DNA of 64,000 bases. Origin: Montifringilla adamsi. Taxonomy: Eukaryota; Chordata; Aves; Passeriformes; Passeridae. Where the stretch lies: contig JAGGNK010006571.1 in assembly GCA_017590115.1 (NCBI GenBank), positions 124,001 through 188,000 of the forward strand, in the 5' to 3' direction. Shown in pieces: positions 37,532-52,379 of the stretch. A program made the position numbers and the translations under genes. The first letter of the stretch is position 1; every line of letters starts with the position of its first letter. The notes under the pieces are model-generated. The model made no database searches and was not told the DNA's origin. It saw only the letters and a program-made list of their open reading frames with translations.

Positions 37532-40500
37532 CTGCAACCAAAAGGAATTTGTTAGAAATGCAGGTAACCCAGAAATGTAAGCCTCTGAGCTCTCTAAGCC
37601 CATGTTTGTGTTATGTGCTTCAGAGATACTGATGATTAGCTGTGGATGATCCTATCTATAATAATATATCTATAATAAATGCCTCTTAATAGTTTTCTCC
37701 CTAGAAATGTAGTTTTGCTGTTGAAGGTTTGTCATTATTTTAATCCAAAAGGAAGCTGGCCAACATCATGATTCACTGTACCAATCACTACAGCAGAAAC
37801 AACCACACTTACATTTGATACTATTTAGCCTTTTCTTGTTCTTTTTGTGAGTTTTATGAGGGTAAGCAGATAGAGGAACACACAGAAAGGCTGTGCCTCT
37901 TTCTCCAACAGAATTGGGCTACATCACCACAGCATCTGAGGTCAGCTCTGCTGAGAAATCTTGCTCAGTGGGAAAGTGTGCCCTACTGCACTTTTTGAAG
38001 TATTTATCTCAAGCATCAAGTGGAGATTTTAGTCTCTAAAGGTATGACTGCAGCACGAATCAGAAGCACTAAAACATCCATTCAGAGAAAGAAGCAATGG
38101 GCAGAGACATACAAGACAACAGTGAAACAGTGCACTGCAAAGCAGAAGCAATTTATCCTCATTTTTTTGAGCTGTATCACTGCTTCAACAGATGGACTGT
38201 AACGCCTAGTCTGCATTACTGCCATTTCACTGTATGAGTTAATTCCAGTTATTTCCATATCTAACATTCAGCAGCTATGACTTACAAACTTTGCTGTTCA
38301 GTGGAGCAGGTTGCATGCTCGGTGTTAATGTGCCAATACATGTACATATTTGAATGCCTGTATATGCTTGTGTAGTCAAAGTGCATTTTAAATTAGGCTG
38401 CATTCTTTCACCTCAACTGTGCACATCCATATGTTCCTTAGATAGAAATGCCACAAAGCACATCTTATCAAGAAGAATTGAGATTTCTGAAGCAACCACT
38501 GCTGCCCAATTACTGAAACCACAGCCTTTTCATTTTTATTTACAAGGAAATAATGAAAGATCATTTATCCAGACATAATATAGAAAATGTTTTTTACCTG
38601 TCTCTTAATGGAGACTGTATTAATAGCAAGCAGACTCTCTAATTAATAACAGGGTGAAAGCCTGTTTAAATTAAGGAGGAAAATGCCTTCAGAATATTTG
38701 TGTTTCAACAAGCCCAAGAATGAGCGTTTTTCACTTCAAGAAAAAAAATCAAACTACTTGTGAAAACTAATGTAATTACTTCTCTTCCTCCATCGTAAAC
38801 ATCCCTATTTACAGCATTTGCTTTTGCAATGCTAAGTGAGTATGGTATACAGGAGAATATATTGAAAACTTCTGGAAGAATCCACTTGCGAATGACCCTA
38901 AAATTTATAACAAAGTGTATCTAGCAGCAAGAAAGAAATCTCATACTGAGTTAGACAAAAAAGCAGCAATGACCTAACTCTTTTGACTCGGTAATGCAAA
39001 AAGCAATTCACATCCGTAACAGAGATCGTAGGACAACCTACTGAATTCCTGACCAATCCATTAGGACACACTGAACTTCCATGTTCTATGGCACTAGATA
39101 CAAGTGCTGAATATGTTATCTCAGAACAACACAAAAAATTTCAAATGCCTGGAGAACCACAAGAGTTAGTTACCAGAAGAAGGTCAGAGCAGAATAAGAG
39201 TGAAATATGGGTACTTAAAAGGAAGGTTGGAAGGAAAGTTCTTGCCAAAACTGAACTCAGAAAAACACGTCGGCACAAACAGAAGGAAAAAGATTGCATT
39301 AAATACGAAATGTTTATCAGTAAATCAATTTTCAACGACAAATTGATTTCAATTGACAAAATTTCAATGACAAAAAGCTTTCAATTGTCTCTAAGTCCAC
39401 AGTAAAAGTAATTTAAAGGAGAAGGATGTGAAATATTAAAACATTATGTAATATTTCTGGACATCATAGTTAACAGCACATACAAGAACTAAAAGAGCAG
39501 AAACTTCTACAATGAGATATAAATATATTTGCTTGCAAGTTAACCAAATGGCCAAATCTCTGGGAAAGCCCTATTCATGAAAACATCTGCTAAAAAGGAG
39601 TAATACTGTGTGCACAAGAAATAAATGCAGACACACTGGTGACAAAGCTAAGTCCCATCTTTGAATCAAAGGGTACTTATAGTCCTACTGCCCTTGGTTC
39701 CACTGCTAGAAGAGATAATAATAGAGGAGCCTGCAAATGAAATATAGAACAAAGAGATCTGAGTAGTTCAATCTGTTGCACTTTGGTCCCTAAGGCTCCC
39801 ACACAGTTCAGTAATGCAGGCAAACATTTCTATATAGAACTTGCTTTCTTTTTACCTTCTAATATTCAGGAAATTCCAGGGAATTTCCCATGAAATGGAA
39901 ATTTAAATATTCAATACAGTATAAAGCTTCTATACAGGAGGAAGACAGGTAGAAAACTCTTTGAGATAAACATAATTTCAATGTGGGAAAAAAACACAAG
40001 AAAGTGCGTCCTGAATTTTCGGCACACAAAGACAAAACAAAATGTCCCAACAGAATAATAACAATGTGGGGTTTGTCATTAGAAGATTACGACTTGAAAA
40101 TTGTCATTGTGAAAGACCAGATGGACACATAAGGATTGCATTATTCTAGAAAGCAAGTGCAAACCCACGTTTACATATATTACTGTTATCCACTGCTTCC
40201 CTTTAATTGACATATTTTCCTGCTTAATAGTGATTGAGGACATTTCCATTAAGTTCAGAGGAGTGCAGATATGAAATGCAAACCACTTTGGATATTTAAT
40301 TCACTACAAAGATCTATACAGCTAAGGTTTATCCTATTATGATTTTTTTTTTTTTTCTTAACAAGAACCTTCAATTTTCACATTCAAATTACAACCTGGA
40401 GCATTCAGAGTGCTGGTTTTAATTAATGTTATAATTCTACTTAAGCTGGCAACAAAGTTCATTGAACCAAATTACAGACACTCAGGTTTGTTCTCTCTGG

Positions 40501-41597
40501 GGAAAAAGTAAACAGGGATTTGAAAGTCAGTGTCAGAGAAAATAAGGACAGGTTATACACAGCTACTACTACACATCTCTACAAAGAATAGGTTAAGAAT
40601 AGGAGGGTTTAAGGCAGCACACCAGTCTGTTTCTGATAGCAAGCTGACAATATTTACAATGGCATGGCTTTTATAATCCTATGATCAATATGGTCTTTCA
40701 AACATCTCTATAAATTTAATGACTTGACTTAGCGTGCTCCTAATTTCCCAATCTCTTTCATAAATACATTCTCTTATACATAAATAAACCTTAATTATGT
40801 AATGCAGTGAGATTTTTAATGCTGTTAAAGCCAACGTGAGCAACTCTAAAGACTGCACTTGAAAGATACGACTTGAACTTAACCCAGTGTACTTGGATGA
40901 GGTTGTCACAGTTCACTTTTGAACACATATTGGTTTTTAGGTTAAAAAAATGCATGAACCACAAAGGTCTATACAGATTTGACATAAAATCAGACTGAAC
41001 AAAACCAAGGCTTTGGTGCACACTGTAAGCTTGAACTCAAGTTTCAAACTGATGGCAGACAGCTTTCTGAAAAGCCTCAGTTGTAAATGACCGTCTAAGT
41101 GTTTTGAACATTGATGTTTGTAAAGAACTTCAAAACTTGAGATGAAATCTCTCCTGGCATTTTCAAGGGGTAGTTGGAGGAGAGAAATTCCAGCCAGTGA
41201 AGAAAGAAAATTCCAACTTAAGAATATTTAATTAAATTATTATTTTCAAAATGAAGAAAAATGTGCATTCAACAGCCATATATGTTAAGTTAAAAATTAT
41301 ATTCTTGAAATTAATAATATTCTTTGGAACAACAGATATATTTTAGTAACTTCTCTGGATGAACAGTAAGAGTCTCGCTTAGAAGTTAAACTATTGTAAC
41401 TTCAGCAAGTTAAACTAAATAATTGCAAAGAAATTAACCCCAACAAAAACTGAAAGATGATCTCTAATTTAAACTGATTTATCCAAACACCTTTGGAGAA
41501 TATTGAAAGAGGAACACGGAAAGTGTAGAAACAGTAAATAAAGTTCATAGAAGTAACTGTCAAGGGATTCTCTTACATGCCCAACATGCAGCAACAA

Positions 41598-41662
41598 AAG
41601 AAATCCCCAGGCAAGACATCTGGAGGTCCCTTCCGACCTAAATTATCACATAATTTTCCAGA
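41598..41662 (+). mobile_element. CR1 LINE 3' end fragment
   Basis: The phrase ACATCTGGAGGTCCCTTCCG followed by ACCTAAATTATCACATAATT is the typical last segment of CR1 before its short tandem tail, here in plus orientation. Only about 60 bases are recognisable; the upstream part is too diverged to place. Confidence 0.6.
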
Positions 41663-42216
41663 AAAATACAAAATACAACAGGAAAAAAAAAATCAGAGCC
41701 CTACATACTTAACTTTATACATGGCCCCTTTCTATAATTCTAACTTTAATTAGTAAACATAGACAGGAAATTTGAGATTTGAACACAGTCATTAAAGGAC
41801 AGGCCAATTAGAATTATCTAAGTGAGAGATGTATTAGTTTTATGGACAGGGCAACAAAAAACGAGTGACTTCACCTACAGTGAAATCTGCACACATAACT
41901 GAGTACAATCAGAGCTCCTGGGAGAATTGTGCTCCTGTAGCTACACAGATGTTCAAAACATATACAGGTAGACAGCTATGCTTTCATATATATGTTTATA
42001 TATGAACTTGGAAATGTAGAAACAGAATGTACTATTACATTTCACAGAGAAAGAAGTTAATTAGTCAAGAACCAAGAAATGAACAGAACACTATTCCAGA
42101 CAGATGGTCCAGCACTTCTTAGGCAGATGGCTCTGCTAATTAGATACTGGCAAAAATAACATTAAAGGACTTGGTTTAATTACACAATGCCAAAAACTAA
42201 CAAATACATGATATTT

Positions 42217-42240
42217 TCTTTTTTTTTTTTTTCTTTTTTT
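42217..42240. repeat. Poly-T tract
   Basis: T-rich run interrupted by one C. Low complexity, intronic. Confidence 0.85.
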
Positions 42241-45200
42241 CACTATCTGCTTGCTTTCATCTCTTGTATCATGTATTTAAACAATACTCTGGGGACATGG
42301 GGTATAATGGCAACAACCATAATAATATATATCAACAAACGTGAGCAATATCGCCTTAGTGTTCACATCAAGTCCAGCAATGGAATGGCTTCAAAATGTT
42401 TTGACTTGTTTGGCAAGGGTGTCCTACAGCCTGCCTAATTAGCTCTGGATGCTGGATTCCAAAAGCTCAATTTAAAGAGGCCATAAAGAAAGCATAAGGA
42501 TCATAAACCCAAAGAAAGAATGTAGCCACAGAGCAGCACACCAGCAAGACATTAGCAGCAAATTAGCAGCCGCAGAGTTAGTGGTGGTTTTGATGGTTAC
42601 CAGAAGTTTAAAGGCATGCTTTGGTATAATGACATCCTTGCTTCCAGCAAATATGCAAAGCCACTTAGGGAAGATTTATACCTGTCTCTACTTCACAGGA
42701 ACCATTTTCCTTGCTTTCCACAAGTCATGACCCCTCATCCTTGCAGCCATTGCTGCTGGAGCTGCCTATCTTGCCAATAGGCTTCTGACAAATATCTTAG
42801 GAAACTATAATTCTCTAAATTAAAAACAAGAGTAAGTTATTAAAAAGGGGCTTCCTTTTAATATAGCTTCCCCTTCTCGTTCACAAGAAAAGAGGAAAAG
42901 CTGGTTTCTGAGGATTAAGGCATCCTGGTTAGGCTTTCACATGAAGTGATAGGCCAGGAGCTTATACAAGAAGTCCAGCACCATATGGACAACTTTACTA
43001 ATTGGCTACAGTCACTGGATTATTTTGCCTCCAAGTTTTTTTTTGCCACATGTAACAGCCAATTTTCCTGGGAATAACATCAAGTGTGTTTTCATTTGTT
43101 CAGAATCAGCTTTTACTGTTCATCCACAGTTAAAAAATTACAATTTCTTATAAAGTAAGCACTGCAAAACGTATGGAAATAAACATAAAATCATGCTTGA
43201 ATTTTCCAGTCTTTGGAATTCAGTTAGAACTCAGATCCCCTGATAGATATATAATTCTGTACTTAAACCAAGTAATATCTAAAGCTTTATATGGCTTCAA
43301 GGAGCTGATGTCAACTTAATTTTATTCCAAATATACTAGCCTGAAGTATATAAAAAAGTGAGAAGTACATACCCTGCCAATTCATGAAGCAGCCAAAATT
43401 TTAATCATCTGATTCACTGATTATGCAAATAAACAGTTGTTGAAAAATTTCAGAGCTAATATGATAAAAGAAAAAAAATTAACCATATTAGAGAAGAATT
43501 CAGAGTTACTAAGACTTTCACAAACCCTCAATGTTGGGCCATTCCACTGACTTGAATGACACATGACTGAACTATCACAAATGACAGCTACCCATCCACC
43601 TGTGCATTCCCCTCTTTGTCTTCTGCAAGGATTTTTAAACATCACAAAATATCCACTCACTTTACACTTAACAGACACAGTTTTAGAGAGGAAAATGAAG
43701 TTCCAAACCTACAAGCTAGCAACTGAAAACTTGAATGTGTTTGGGAAAAGGATTTTCAATCCTGCTCCCAGAGAGTCATTAAAAAAACCCCAAAACTGTT
43801 GCACTGTGACTTTCAAAGTTTTTATTGTTCCAATCTGGTATTTTGAGGCTTTTACAGTTTTTATGGACATTTAAAAATTGAATGCAGGATTGTGCTGAAG
43901 GGGTAAAACAACAAAATGTTCTTGCACTACCAAACTTGGCAGCCATTCAGCAGGTAGGAATGAGATTTCACAACACATCTTTAATGCACATTCTGAAATT
44001 ATACTACATGTAGTAAATTTAATGTTTTGAATAAATTACATATGAATCCTTTAAGATTTAACATCTGTGTTACCACACTGAGTTTCGATGTGTTTCCTGG
44101 TAGGTTTTTTTGCAAATAAGATTGATTTTAGTAGGCTCCAAGACACTTTGAAAGCAACTTCTTGATTTATGTTACTTTTTTTACTAATAGTGTTTTAAAC
44201 TTTTAGGTCTTGATATGTCAGGATTCTCTTTATTCCAATGAAATGAAAGGAATTTCAATATAATTTCATACTTCTCAAGCCCCCAAGGATAACAACAAAG
44301 TAAGTGGTGAGAAGAGTCTTCTGGTACTGGAGTGGCATAAAATGTTGGTTTGGACCTTGAGCACAGGCAAGCAGAAGTTGTTTGATTTTTTTTTTGTTTT
44401 CCTGTACACCTGCTCATTGCTAATAAGTTGCACGGAAATTTAAAGGAAGAGACAGAATTGGAATTGTGGGCAATACTGCCTGATGCTGACTTGCTGATGA
44501 AGGCAGCCATGCTGATGTGAGGTGCCGAGCAATCACCACCCCTCAACTTTCAGTCACAGGCAGCCAAGGAAGCCATGGCATTTCAGAGCGCTTTGTGCAA
44601 ATCAAAATCCTTCCTGAAATAACTTCTGAAAGACATGGCCAACATACTATATCCCTCCTCCGGGATGTCAAAGATAGCTGCACTACAGCTTCCAGGTATG
44701 AGCTGAAAAAACCTCAGATGAACCTGAGAGATACACTGGAAAATAAAATTTAGTAACACCTTCTAAGTCACACTAACTACAAAAAAATGTATTTCTGTAC
44801 GTTTTCAGATAATTTTGTAAATAATGTCACATTGGAAAGAAAAAAACAACTTCATCTCAATTTCAACTTGTCATTTTTACTTGTTTATTTAAATAGCTTT
44901 GTCATTAGACTTTAGGGATGACAGCCTTGATTCTGTCAACAGTAATACCCATCTACAGTTTTAGAGAAAATACTATACTTTACAACAACTGTTATCTACA
45001 ATAACAAAAATATTTTTTAAAGTTAACTTAAAAACAGTATCTCACAAGACAGCAAAGAAACAAAATCTGTTGAAGGAACTTCAAAATAAGTGTTTTTTCT
45101 ATTAAATATACCAAAAAATTAGATAAGAAGATTTTGCATAGATGAAAGCACAGAGAAAGTAAAATGCTACTGACAGAAGAAATGTAAGAGTCAGCAACTC

Positions 45201-47384
45201 ATATAGCTTGTCCAGTGAAAAGCTAGTGAAAAAAAAATACATGTTTCAACAGCAAAGAGACACAAATTCTACATCCTTCTCATTAATTGCCTAGAAATGT
45301 GATAGTGAAAATCAAGATTAAGTTTTCTTTTTCCCATTCAAGGATAACACATAAATATATAATACCTCTAGAAAGTGGACTGGACAAAATTGAATCGAGT
45401 AAGAAAAAAACCAATAAAAATTTCCAAAGAGTTGGCAACACAGTTGATGACAGCACAATTGACATTTCACCACGGGAAAGATGGAATAAGGAAATTTGAA
45501 TTTTTGTTATGTTTACTTTAAAATAATTTGCTTTAATTTGAAAAATGCTAAAATAACATGAGAAACAAAATAGCAAGAATATGGAGAAGAATAAAAAGTA
45601 GAGAGGTACATAAGTGAGTGTCATCAAGATATAGATAATATTATGAGCTGTGGAGTTGCACAAAAGAACACCAGAAGGCTGAGAAAAATTCTCATTAGAC
45701 ATAAAATGCAAAAGATGCTTATTAAAATCAGAAATCTTGAACCTATAGCTAATAGGAAAATCATTGGAGTGTAACTGCACTGCTAAATTATACAGAAATC
45801 AAGGGTGAGAGAGACAAACAGGAGCCTCAGGACTAAGGAGGATATCTGCTCAGAATATGGAAATGTCTTCATGGGAACATCGTGTACTCCAACAGCAGTG
45901 GAAGGAGCAGTGGGAACCAGGGGGCCCGGAATCCAACTCTAAATCACAATTTCATCATGAAGATGTGAGATAACAGTGAGGCTATGAAAAAGCCTGAATC
46001 TCAGTGACCTTCCTTCTCATTTTGAGACAAGTGAACGGTCTGGAACAATGTCAATGGCACACAGAACTTTGCACCTCCAGGTTATATGCTGAGCATCATT
46101 CAAGTTATTAATTAGTGGAGTTCAGTGACATCTAGCAACCTTGTAGCAGTTGCATTAAATGGGTGGCTGATTTCTATCCAATTTTTAAAATACAAACATT
46201 CAAATCCAAATTGGCCACTTTCGCACGAACAATGGAATGGATGCTTAAAGGGAAAACATACCCCTTTTACATATAAAGGTGTTTACCTCATTCGGCATTG
46301 ACAACGATCTTAGGAAAGCAGTCACTAAAACAATCATCATATATGAATAATTCATCTGCAACTTTTCCCCTCCTATTTCCCTCCCTGATGACCTTGCAGA
46401 CTTGTAGAAAACTACACAACTTTTAGATTCAGATCCTTTCAAGTGCTGAGAAAAGTATCTCCTAAATTTCAGTAACACACAGAACTTTTAGTAAATATCT
46501 CACACAGGGAGGCCAACCAAAAAATTTATTTCTGAAACAGCTGCTTAATATTCTTCTACTCCTGTAGCCTCTTTTCCATATTTCTTCATTTAGAAATTCT
46601 TTGATTGCTGCATTAGAAGAACAATATTGTACTTTGGTATTTTTCTTCCTATGTCGCTGAAAGCTCAGTGGAAGTAACTATAAAAACATGATAAATAAAA
46701 CTCATTCAACAGAATGCCCAGTGCAACTGGTAATGAAGCACTTCTATGCAGCCTTGGGGCTCTTATTTCCTTTTGCAGATATCATCAGCTTTCCCCCTTC
46801 AAATTACACCTTATTAACCACTGGTCCCCTGATGGGTATGTTATAGCTCTTATCTCATTAACAGTGGTTTATATTGGAAGCTAGTTTATAATTATAAACA
46901 GAAAGCTACAAAATCTATTACTAGGAATTATTTCTTAAAAATTCTCCTGTGCTTTTTCTGCTGAAGATCTTTTGAAGTCAGTGCAGCAAATCCCAGAGCT
47001 TCTACTGGAGCAAAGCACTCCAAAATCAAAGCAAGTTTTGTCTAAGAAGAACAGAAGAAAGGCGAGAAATTGTAAACATTCTTAATATCCACTACAGAAA
47101 AGAGGGAGCCACACAGTAGTTTAGAATAGGAAATCCCCTTAGCATGTCTGAAACACTGAAGAACTTAAGAATTAGACCAGTGTCCACTCATTTTAGCTTT
47201 TACTGTGAACTGTGAAATGGGTTTGAAACTTAGATCAGGCTGTTCTGAGAGCACATCTACAAAACTGCAAAGACAAAGAAATTGAATTTTGTATGTTAAC
47301 TGCAAGGCATATAAAAATGAATATATCTCAGTATTCTCGGGGAGGGGGGGTATGGAAATAAAGGACAATCTTTATTTCTGCTAA

Positions 47385-47565
47385 AAGAACCCAAGCAAAA
47401 CCAGCTGACCAAAAAAAGCCAACAACCAAAGTAAAAAGTAAAACAAAAATAATTTAAAAACCAAAACAAATGCCCCTCCCAAACAACAACAACAAAAAAA
47501 CCCCAACACAACAACAATCCACAAACAAAACAAAAAAATAGCTCAAAACCAATACAACAAAAACC
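47385..47565. repeat. A/C-rich, G-poor low-complexity tract
   Basis: About 180 bases are dominated by A and C, with CAA-type units (AACAACAACAACAAAAAAAC and similar) and very few G or T. The opposite strand reads as T/G-rich. A frame on the minus strand here (47296-47517) gives a Phe/Trp/Cys-rich peptide, which is a compositional artefact. Confidence 0.85.
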
Positions 47566-48034
47566 TTGCTTACTCTGTATGGCAAGTAAAACCTGAGCAG
47601 GGACATCCTTTTGGCCCGGCTGTTAACTGTGACTTGAGAACCTACATAGTCCTTTCCTCAAGTGCAATAGAAATTTCACATCAGCAATATAAAACTAAGA
47701 TTAAGACTGGATAAAAACAAAAACAATGCATTCCTTCCTACTTGTGTTCCTAGAAATAGCACAATTTTTGGCTACATTAATCCAGACTATCAGTATTCTG
47801 TGTTAAATGTGCTGCTTTGAATTTGGTTATGTTTAATATTAATCTGTCAGTTTCTGGAAAAAGCAGAGGGAAGACAGGACAGAAATTGGAATGTATGTAC
47901 ATTTAGAAAGCATGCAAGAATGTAGGCAGCTTGGCTGGCTGCCAGATGCCCACCCAGCTTCTTTCTCATGAATTCATTTTATTGACAATTAAGAATAGAG
48001 TCTGATGGTCAGAAACAGACATAGCTAAAACACT

Positions 48035-48172
48035 TTCCCACCACAACCACGACCAGCTTTTCACAGGAACAAATTCATCCCTTCAATCTGAACTCTGCCT
48101 CCTCCTCACCAGCAGCACAGGGATTTAGGGAATGGGGAGCCATAACCTGTCACTCTGCCCTCCCCACTATTT
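48035..48172. mobile_element. Possible LTR-derived patch
   Basis: A C-rich patch (CACCACAACCACGACCAGCT, GCCTCCTCCTCACCAGCAGC, ACAGGGATTTAGGGAATGGG) stands out from the AT-rich surroundings and vaguely resembles parts of bird endogenous retrovirus sequence. I cannot set an orientation or family, and it could be unique DNA. Confidence 0.3.
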
Positions 48173-51100
48173 TTTCTACTACATACAATATTCATAGCTA
48201 AAGACTCTTTTTCTTTTAAGCCAAAATGATTTCAAAAGTTGCTGTTCTGTTAGAAAACACTTCCCATTAATCCCACAAAATCTATACTACAGTGAGATGT
48301 GGCAAATAAATTTCAATGTGAGTTGTGTGCAAGCAAGGACCAACCACTCCACTGAGAAACAGAAGAAACAAAACACCCTAAAAATTTGTCATATCATTCC
48401 AAATTGAAATTATTATATGGTTGTGTATATTACAGAAATGCATTACATACATGTATATATAAAAATTATGTAATTTTAAAATTAAATTGTTATATATATG
48501 TTTTCCCATTTTTGCTTCCATTTTTCACTTTTTTGGTAATAGTTTCCATGCTGCTGTCTTCAAACCACCTAAAATCTAATGTGAACATCTTCATTCACAA
48601 TGCTCTCCATTTGTCAGCAATCAGTTTGAGGGAAATAAAATGTTCTCACAGACACTTTAGCACTCAAAAGCATTAACTGTGATGGACACTTTATCCCTTC
48701 TTTTGGTTTTAATCACTCTTCCAAAAATATATGCCTGTTTCTATTCTTACACAACAGATTGGATCAGAGTGAAAATGGAGAATATCCATTACCATACATC
48801 ATATTTTTATGACTAATCAATACACATCAGTAAAATAATCTGCTTCTTACTCCTCTTGGTACTTTCCAACTTTCTGAAACCTCCTCCATTCAGACTGAAA
48901 TCTTCCTCTGCTAGAGATGGGAATATGAGCAAAATAAGAGTTTTTTGTAAAAATGAGAGTAAAGAAAACCAAAATTTTTCAATTGTTTAATTTGCAAAAA
49001 ATTTCTGTTCCTTAATTCCACACACACAATCACAAGGTGATTGGGGTGAAAATAAGATAGCATTGTAGGCAGCTTTTTGAGAAGTTGCATTCTGTGCACG
49101 ACTGGAAAAAACTTCTGATTTTACAAAGTTATTAGATAGAGTAGCACAAAAGAATAAAGATTTTGAATGTACGTGAGCTGGATCTTGTATTTTTTTGCTC
49201 ATTTTTCTGGGACAATTAAATGACATCTCAATAATTTTGTAGGAATGGCTGATGTCCTCAGGCAAGAAAACTCGTTCAAAATAATTCTGCGCATTAAAAA
49301 AAAATGCCTTTAGCAAGAATATTAAACATTCCCTAAAAGATAAACTGCTAGAACTAGTAACTGCAGTAACAGCAAAACTGTTATAGTAATAGCAATATTG
49401 AAGCACAGGAGTCAATGATACAAGAAGAAAGGTGTACCACAAAATGAGATGCTGCATGCCTCATTGTAGAGCAGCAACTGCCCCCCGCACAGTTGAAACT
49501 AAACACAGCTCCATTAACAGAATATGAAAGCACCTAAACTAAAAGTAATACAAAATAAAAGGTATCATAGCAGTATGGAAAAAAAGGAAGAGTGAGAGGA
49601 AGACATATGGCTTTCTTTGTTAGTTTTCATCTTCTCTTACTCCATTGTCACAAACCCATTGGCAACAAAGTGCTGCTTTGGATTAATGGCAGTTGGGAAT
49701 TAATGTTTTACTCATACACTAAGTTCCTTCCTTCTACACATACCTGCGAACTCCTCTATACTGGAACTAACTCACCAAATCTGTTAATTAAATTAGTACA
49801 TTTTACCTAGCCAGCCCATATCCTCACAAAGGCTTCCTAATATTCACAGGAACAACTTCTAGTATACAATAATCCTAGCATAAAAAAACACAAAATTGTC
49901 TCAATAAATGGAGTAATGCATTTAATGCATTTGCAATAAATGTTTTTAATCTCAATCTAAATACAAAATCATGTTTGATGCGCTAGCTAAGCACAACAGT
50001 TATTTTATTAAAGTTATTTTCTAACATATATTATTTTTCTAGTATAGATGTAGCTTGTCATGTCTTACTGTCAAAAGGATGCCAATTTTCCAAATGTGAT
50101 AAGCCAAGCAGGAATCTCAAACATTTGGCTCTTGTTCTTGGTTTAATGAAGAGAGATTGGTATCTTAAGAATCCTGGGGCAGGGGGAGGGTAGTTAATGC
50201 AGATGTGATGCAAGGCAGAGAACAAATAACAATTCTGATTTGGTAACAGCCTGAACATACTCAAAATGCATGCTTGGAAATCCTTCCCACTGTTGCCACC
50301 ACAATAACATCTTTTATCAAAGTTTTGTTTATTTTAGGGGGGCAGTTCTCCACAAATGCTAATCTGATTCAATTCCAAACTGCAACATGCACTTGTATAA
50401 ATCAAAACAACACAGAGCAAACCAAAAATGTCAACAGGTTGGCTTCCTTCTGCACACAAGAGGCAAATGTGTTTTGCTGCACAGGGAGTACAGAGGAAAT
50501 TTCTTTTGTATCTTAGCAAAAGAAGTTAACACATTTTTTAATTTCTTTTCTCACATTTCAGGTTTCACGCATGGTCCTCAATCCAAACACCACAGGTGGA
50601 AGAAGAGTGGATGAAGAGAGGAGTAATATTAGTGGCAGTCAGAGTAAATATGCTACATTTGTGTAAAGTATCTCATTACCACACATGAGTATGTGCCCTA
50701 GTAAGCAGACAGAACATGCATCCTTTGGTCTTTCCTGAGAAAATGACATGCTGCAGTTGGGTTCACTCTAAACACCTACAAAGGGACAGGGAGAGCACTA
50801 AACTGTTGAAGAACTAAATAAAGATATATAGGAATGTCTTGAGATGACCTCCAGGAACACTCCAGTACAGTGCTATGCCCAAGAAAGATCATCCAGTGAT
50901 ATCATAGCAAGTGAGTGAGCAGGAGAGGGAAATGATCTAATGTTGGGTTCTCTCTACTTACACTAATGCGTATGGAAGCAAAGATGCCAACAAAATTAAG
51001 TTAGGTAGAGATTTGATCATCACGTGTTTAATAAAAAAAAAAGCTAAAATATGTTTAGAGGGATGCATAGTCCATGTTATTATGCATCATCTTCAAAGTT

Positions 51101-51717
51101 AATTATTGAAAGAAAATAAGGATAGAAGCAGAAAGATAAAAACCTCTCTCCAGTGGTCTGCTAGGAAGAGACTTGGGTACATAGATGGGCATCCTCTCCA
51201 GAGCAAAAGGTAGGTTCCCCAAAGACATACTGTAAGGAGTGCTATGAGGCCAGAGAGTACAGTAGGAATGGCAGACTTCTGCTACCCTCATAAAATCTGG
51301 ACAGCCGTAACACTATAGTCTGGCAGCAAGAGTAAATTTTTAGACACAAATCAAGGTTTTTATGTAGCAACTTAACCTAAGGCTGAAGAGTGAAAAGCAG
51401 CTCTTAACTTTCTTCTGAGTAGCATGCAGGAGTAGCATTGTAACAGGAACCAATATGTACTTGGATACTACAGCATGTTTCCTTCATGAAAGGGAACTTC
51501 AGGATGAAGCAGTATGATAAGAAAGAGCTAGGTCAGGCAGGTGACAGTTAAATTTTTTTGCAGGCACATTTAAGGAGACCTAGCTGGAGACACATAAACA
51601 CTACCTTGCAAAAAGGAAAAAAAACCCAACAAACCTGAGGCAAAGGGCAACTTGGAACAGATTAACAACAGGACAGAAATAGTTAACAAAAGGAAGTAAA
51701 CATCTTTCTAAAACCTA

Positions 51718-51765
51718 AAGCAGTGTCAAAATAAAGAAAACAAAGCACTGAAGAATAATTTTAAA
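51718..51765. repeat. Separated direct repeat, copy 1
   Basis: Bases 51718-51757 are identical to 52610-52649, and the match continues to 51765 with one mismatch (47 of 48). The sequence starts AAGCAGTGTCAAAATAAAGA. The copies are offset by 892 bases in the same orientation. Confidence 0.95.
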
Positions 51766-52379
51766 AAGTCATAAATATTATGAGTAAGTCCTTCAGACAC
51801 ATTAAAAGCAGGAATCTTGACAGTTCAAAGAAGCAATAAAAGATCAAAGAAGTGATTAAGATAAACCACACCAAAAAAACCTCCATATTTCTCCCCCTGC
51901 CCAAGTTCGGCATGGCAGAGCTCAAGGAAGTTCTCATCCCAGTATATGCAGGATTGCTGATGAAAAACTCTCATTTTAAACCACAGTATTGTTACAAGAG
52001 GTTATAGAACACAGATGAAATGAAAAGCAACGCATTTTCAGTATGGTTAGTTGTTCAAGAATATTAAAACTAATTCAGAGATGAAAGTGCTGAAGTATTA
52101 AACAGTGTATGACCTTCCACTTACAAATGCTTTGGTACTTGAGGTCTGCAAATCAGCAAATTAATACTAAAATTATTAAAATTATTTCTAAAATGGGCTC
52201 CAGGAACATCCAAGAAACCACACGGCTGATGTCTGTATCAAGCAAATTATCAAAAAAATTGTATCATAAATAATAAAGAGGGAACAAAGATGCAAAGCCT
52301 GGTGTGTGAATTCAACCACCCTGACTGCTGGGTGTAAACTGTCCAGAGCAATATCTCTGAGCCTACTGGCAAAGCCTGT

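Noticed and set aside
38575..38600. Donor-like site on the minus strand (GAGACAG|GTAAAAA)
   Set aside because: No acceptor-bounded open stretch with semaphorin sequence precedes it.
45283..45780. 165-codon Phe/Leu/Ile-rich open frame on the minus strand
   Set aside because: The hydrophobic look comes from A-rich plus-strand sequence. The plus strand also has an open frame here, and neither resembles a known protein.
48987..49457. 156-codon open frame on the minus strand
   Set aside because: The peptide is rich in Phe, Ser and Tyr from T-rich sequence and shows no motif or splice-site support that I could identify.
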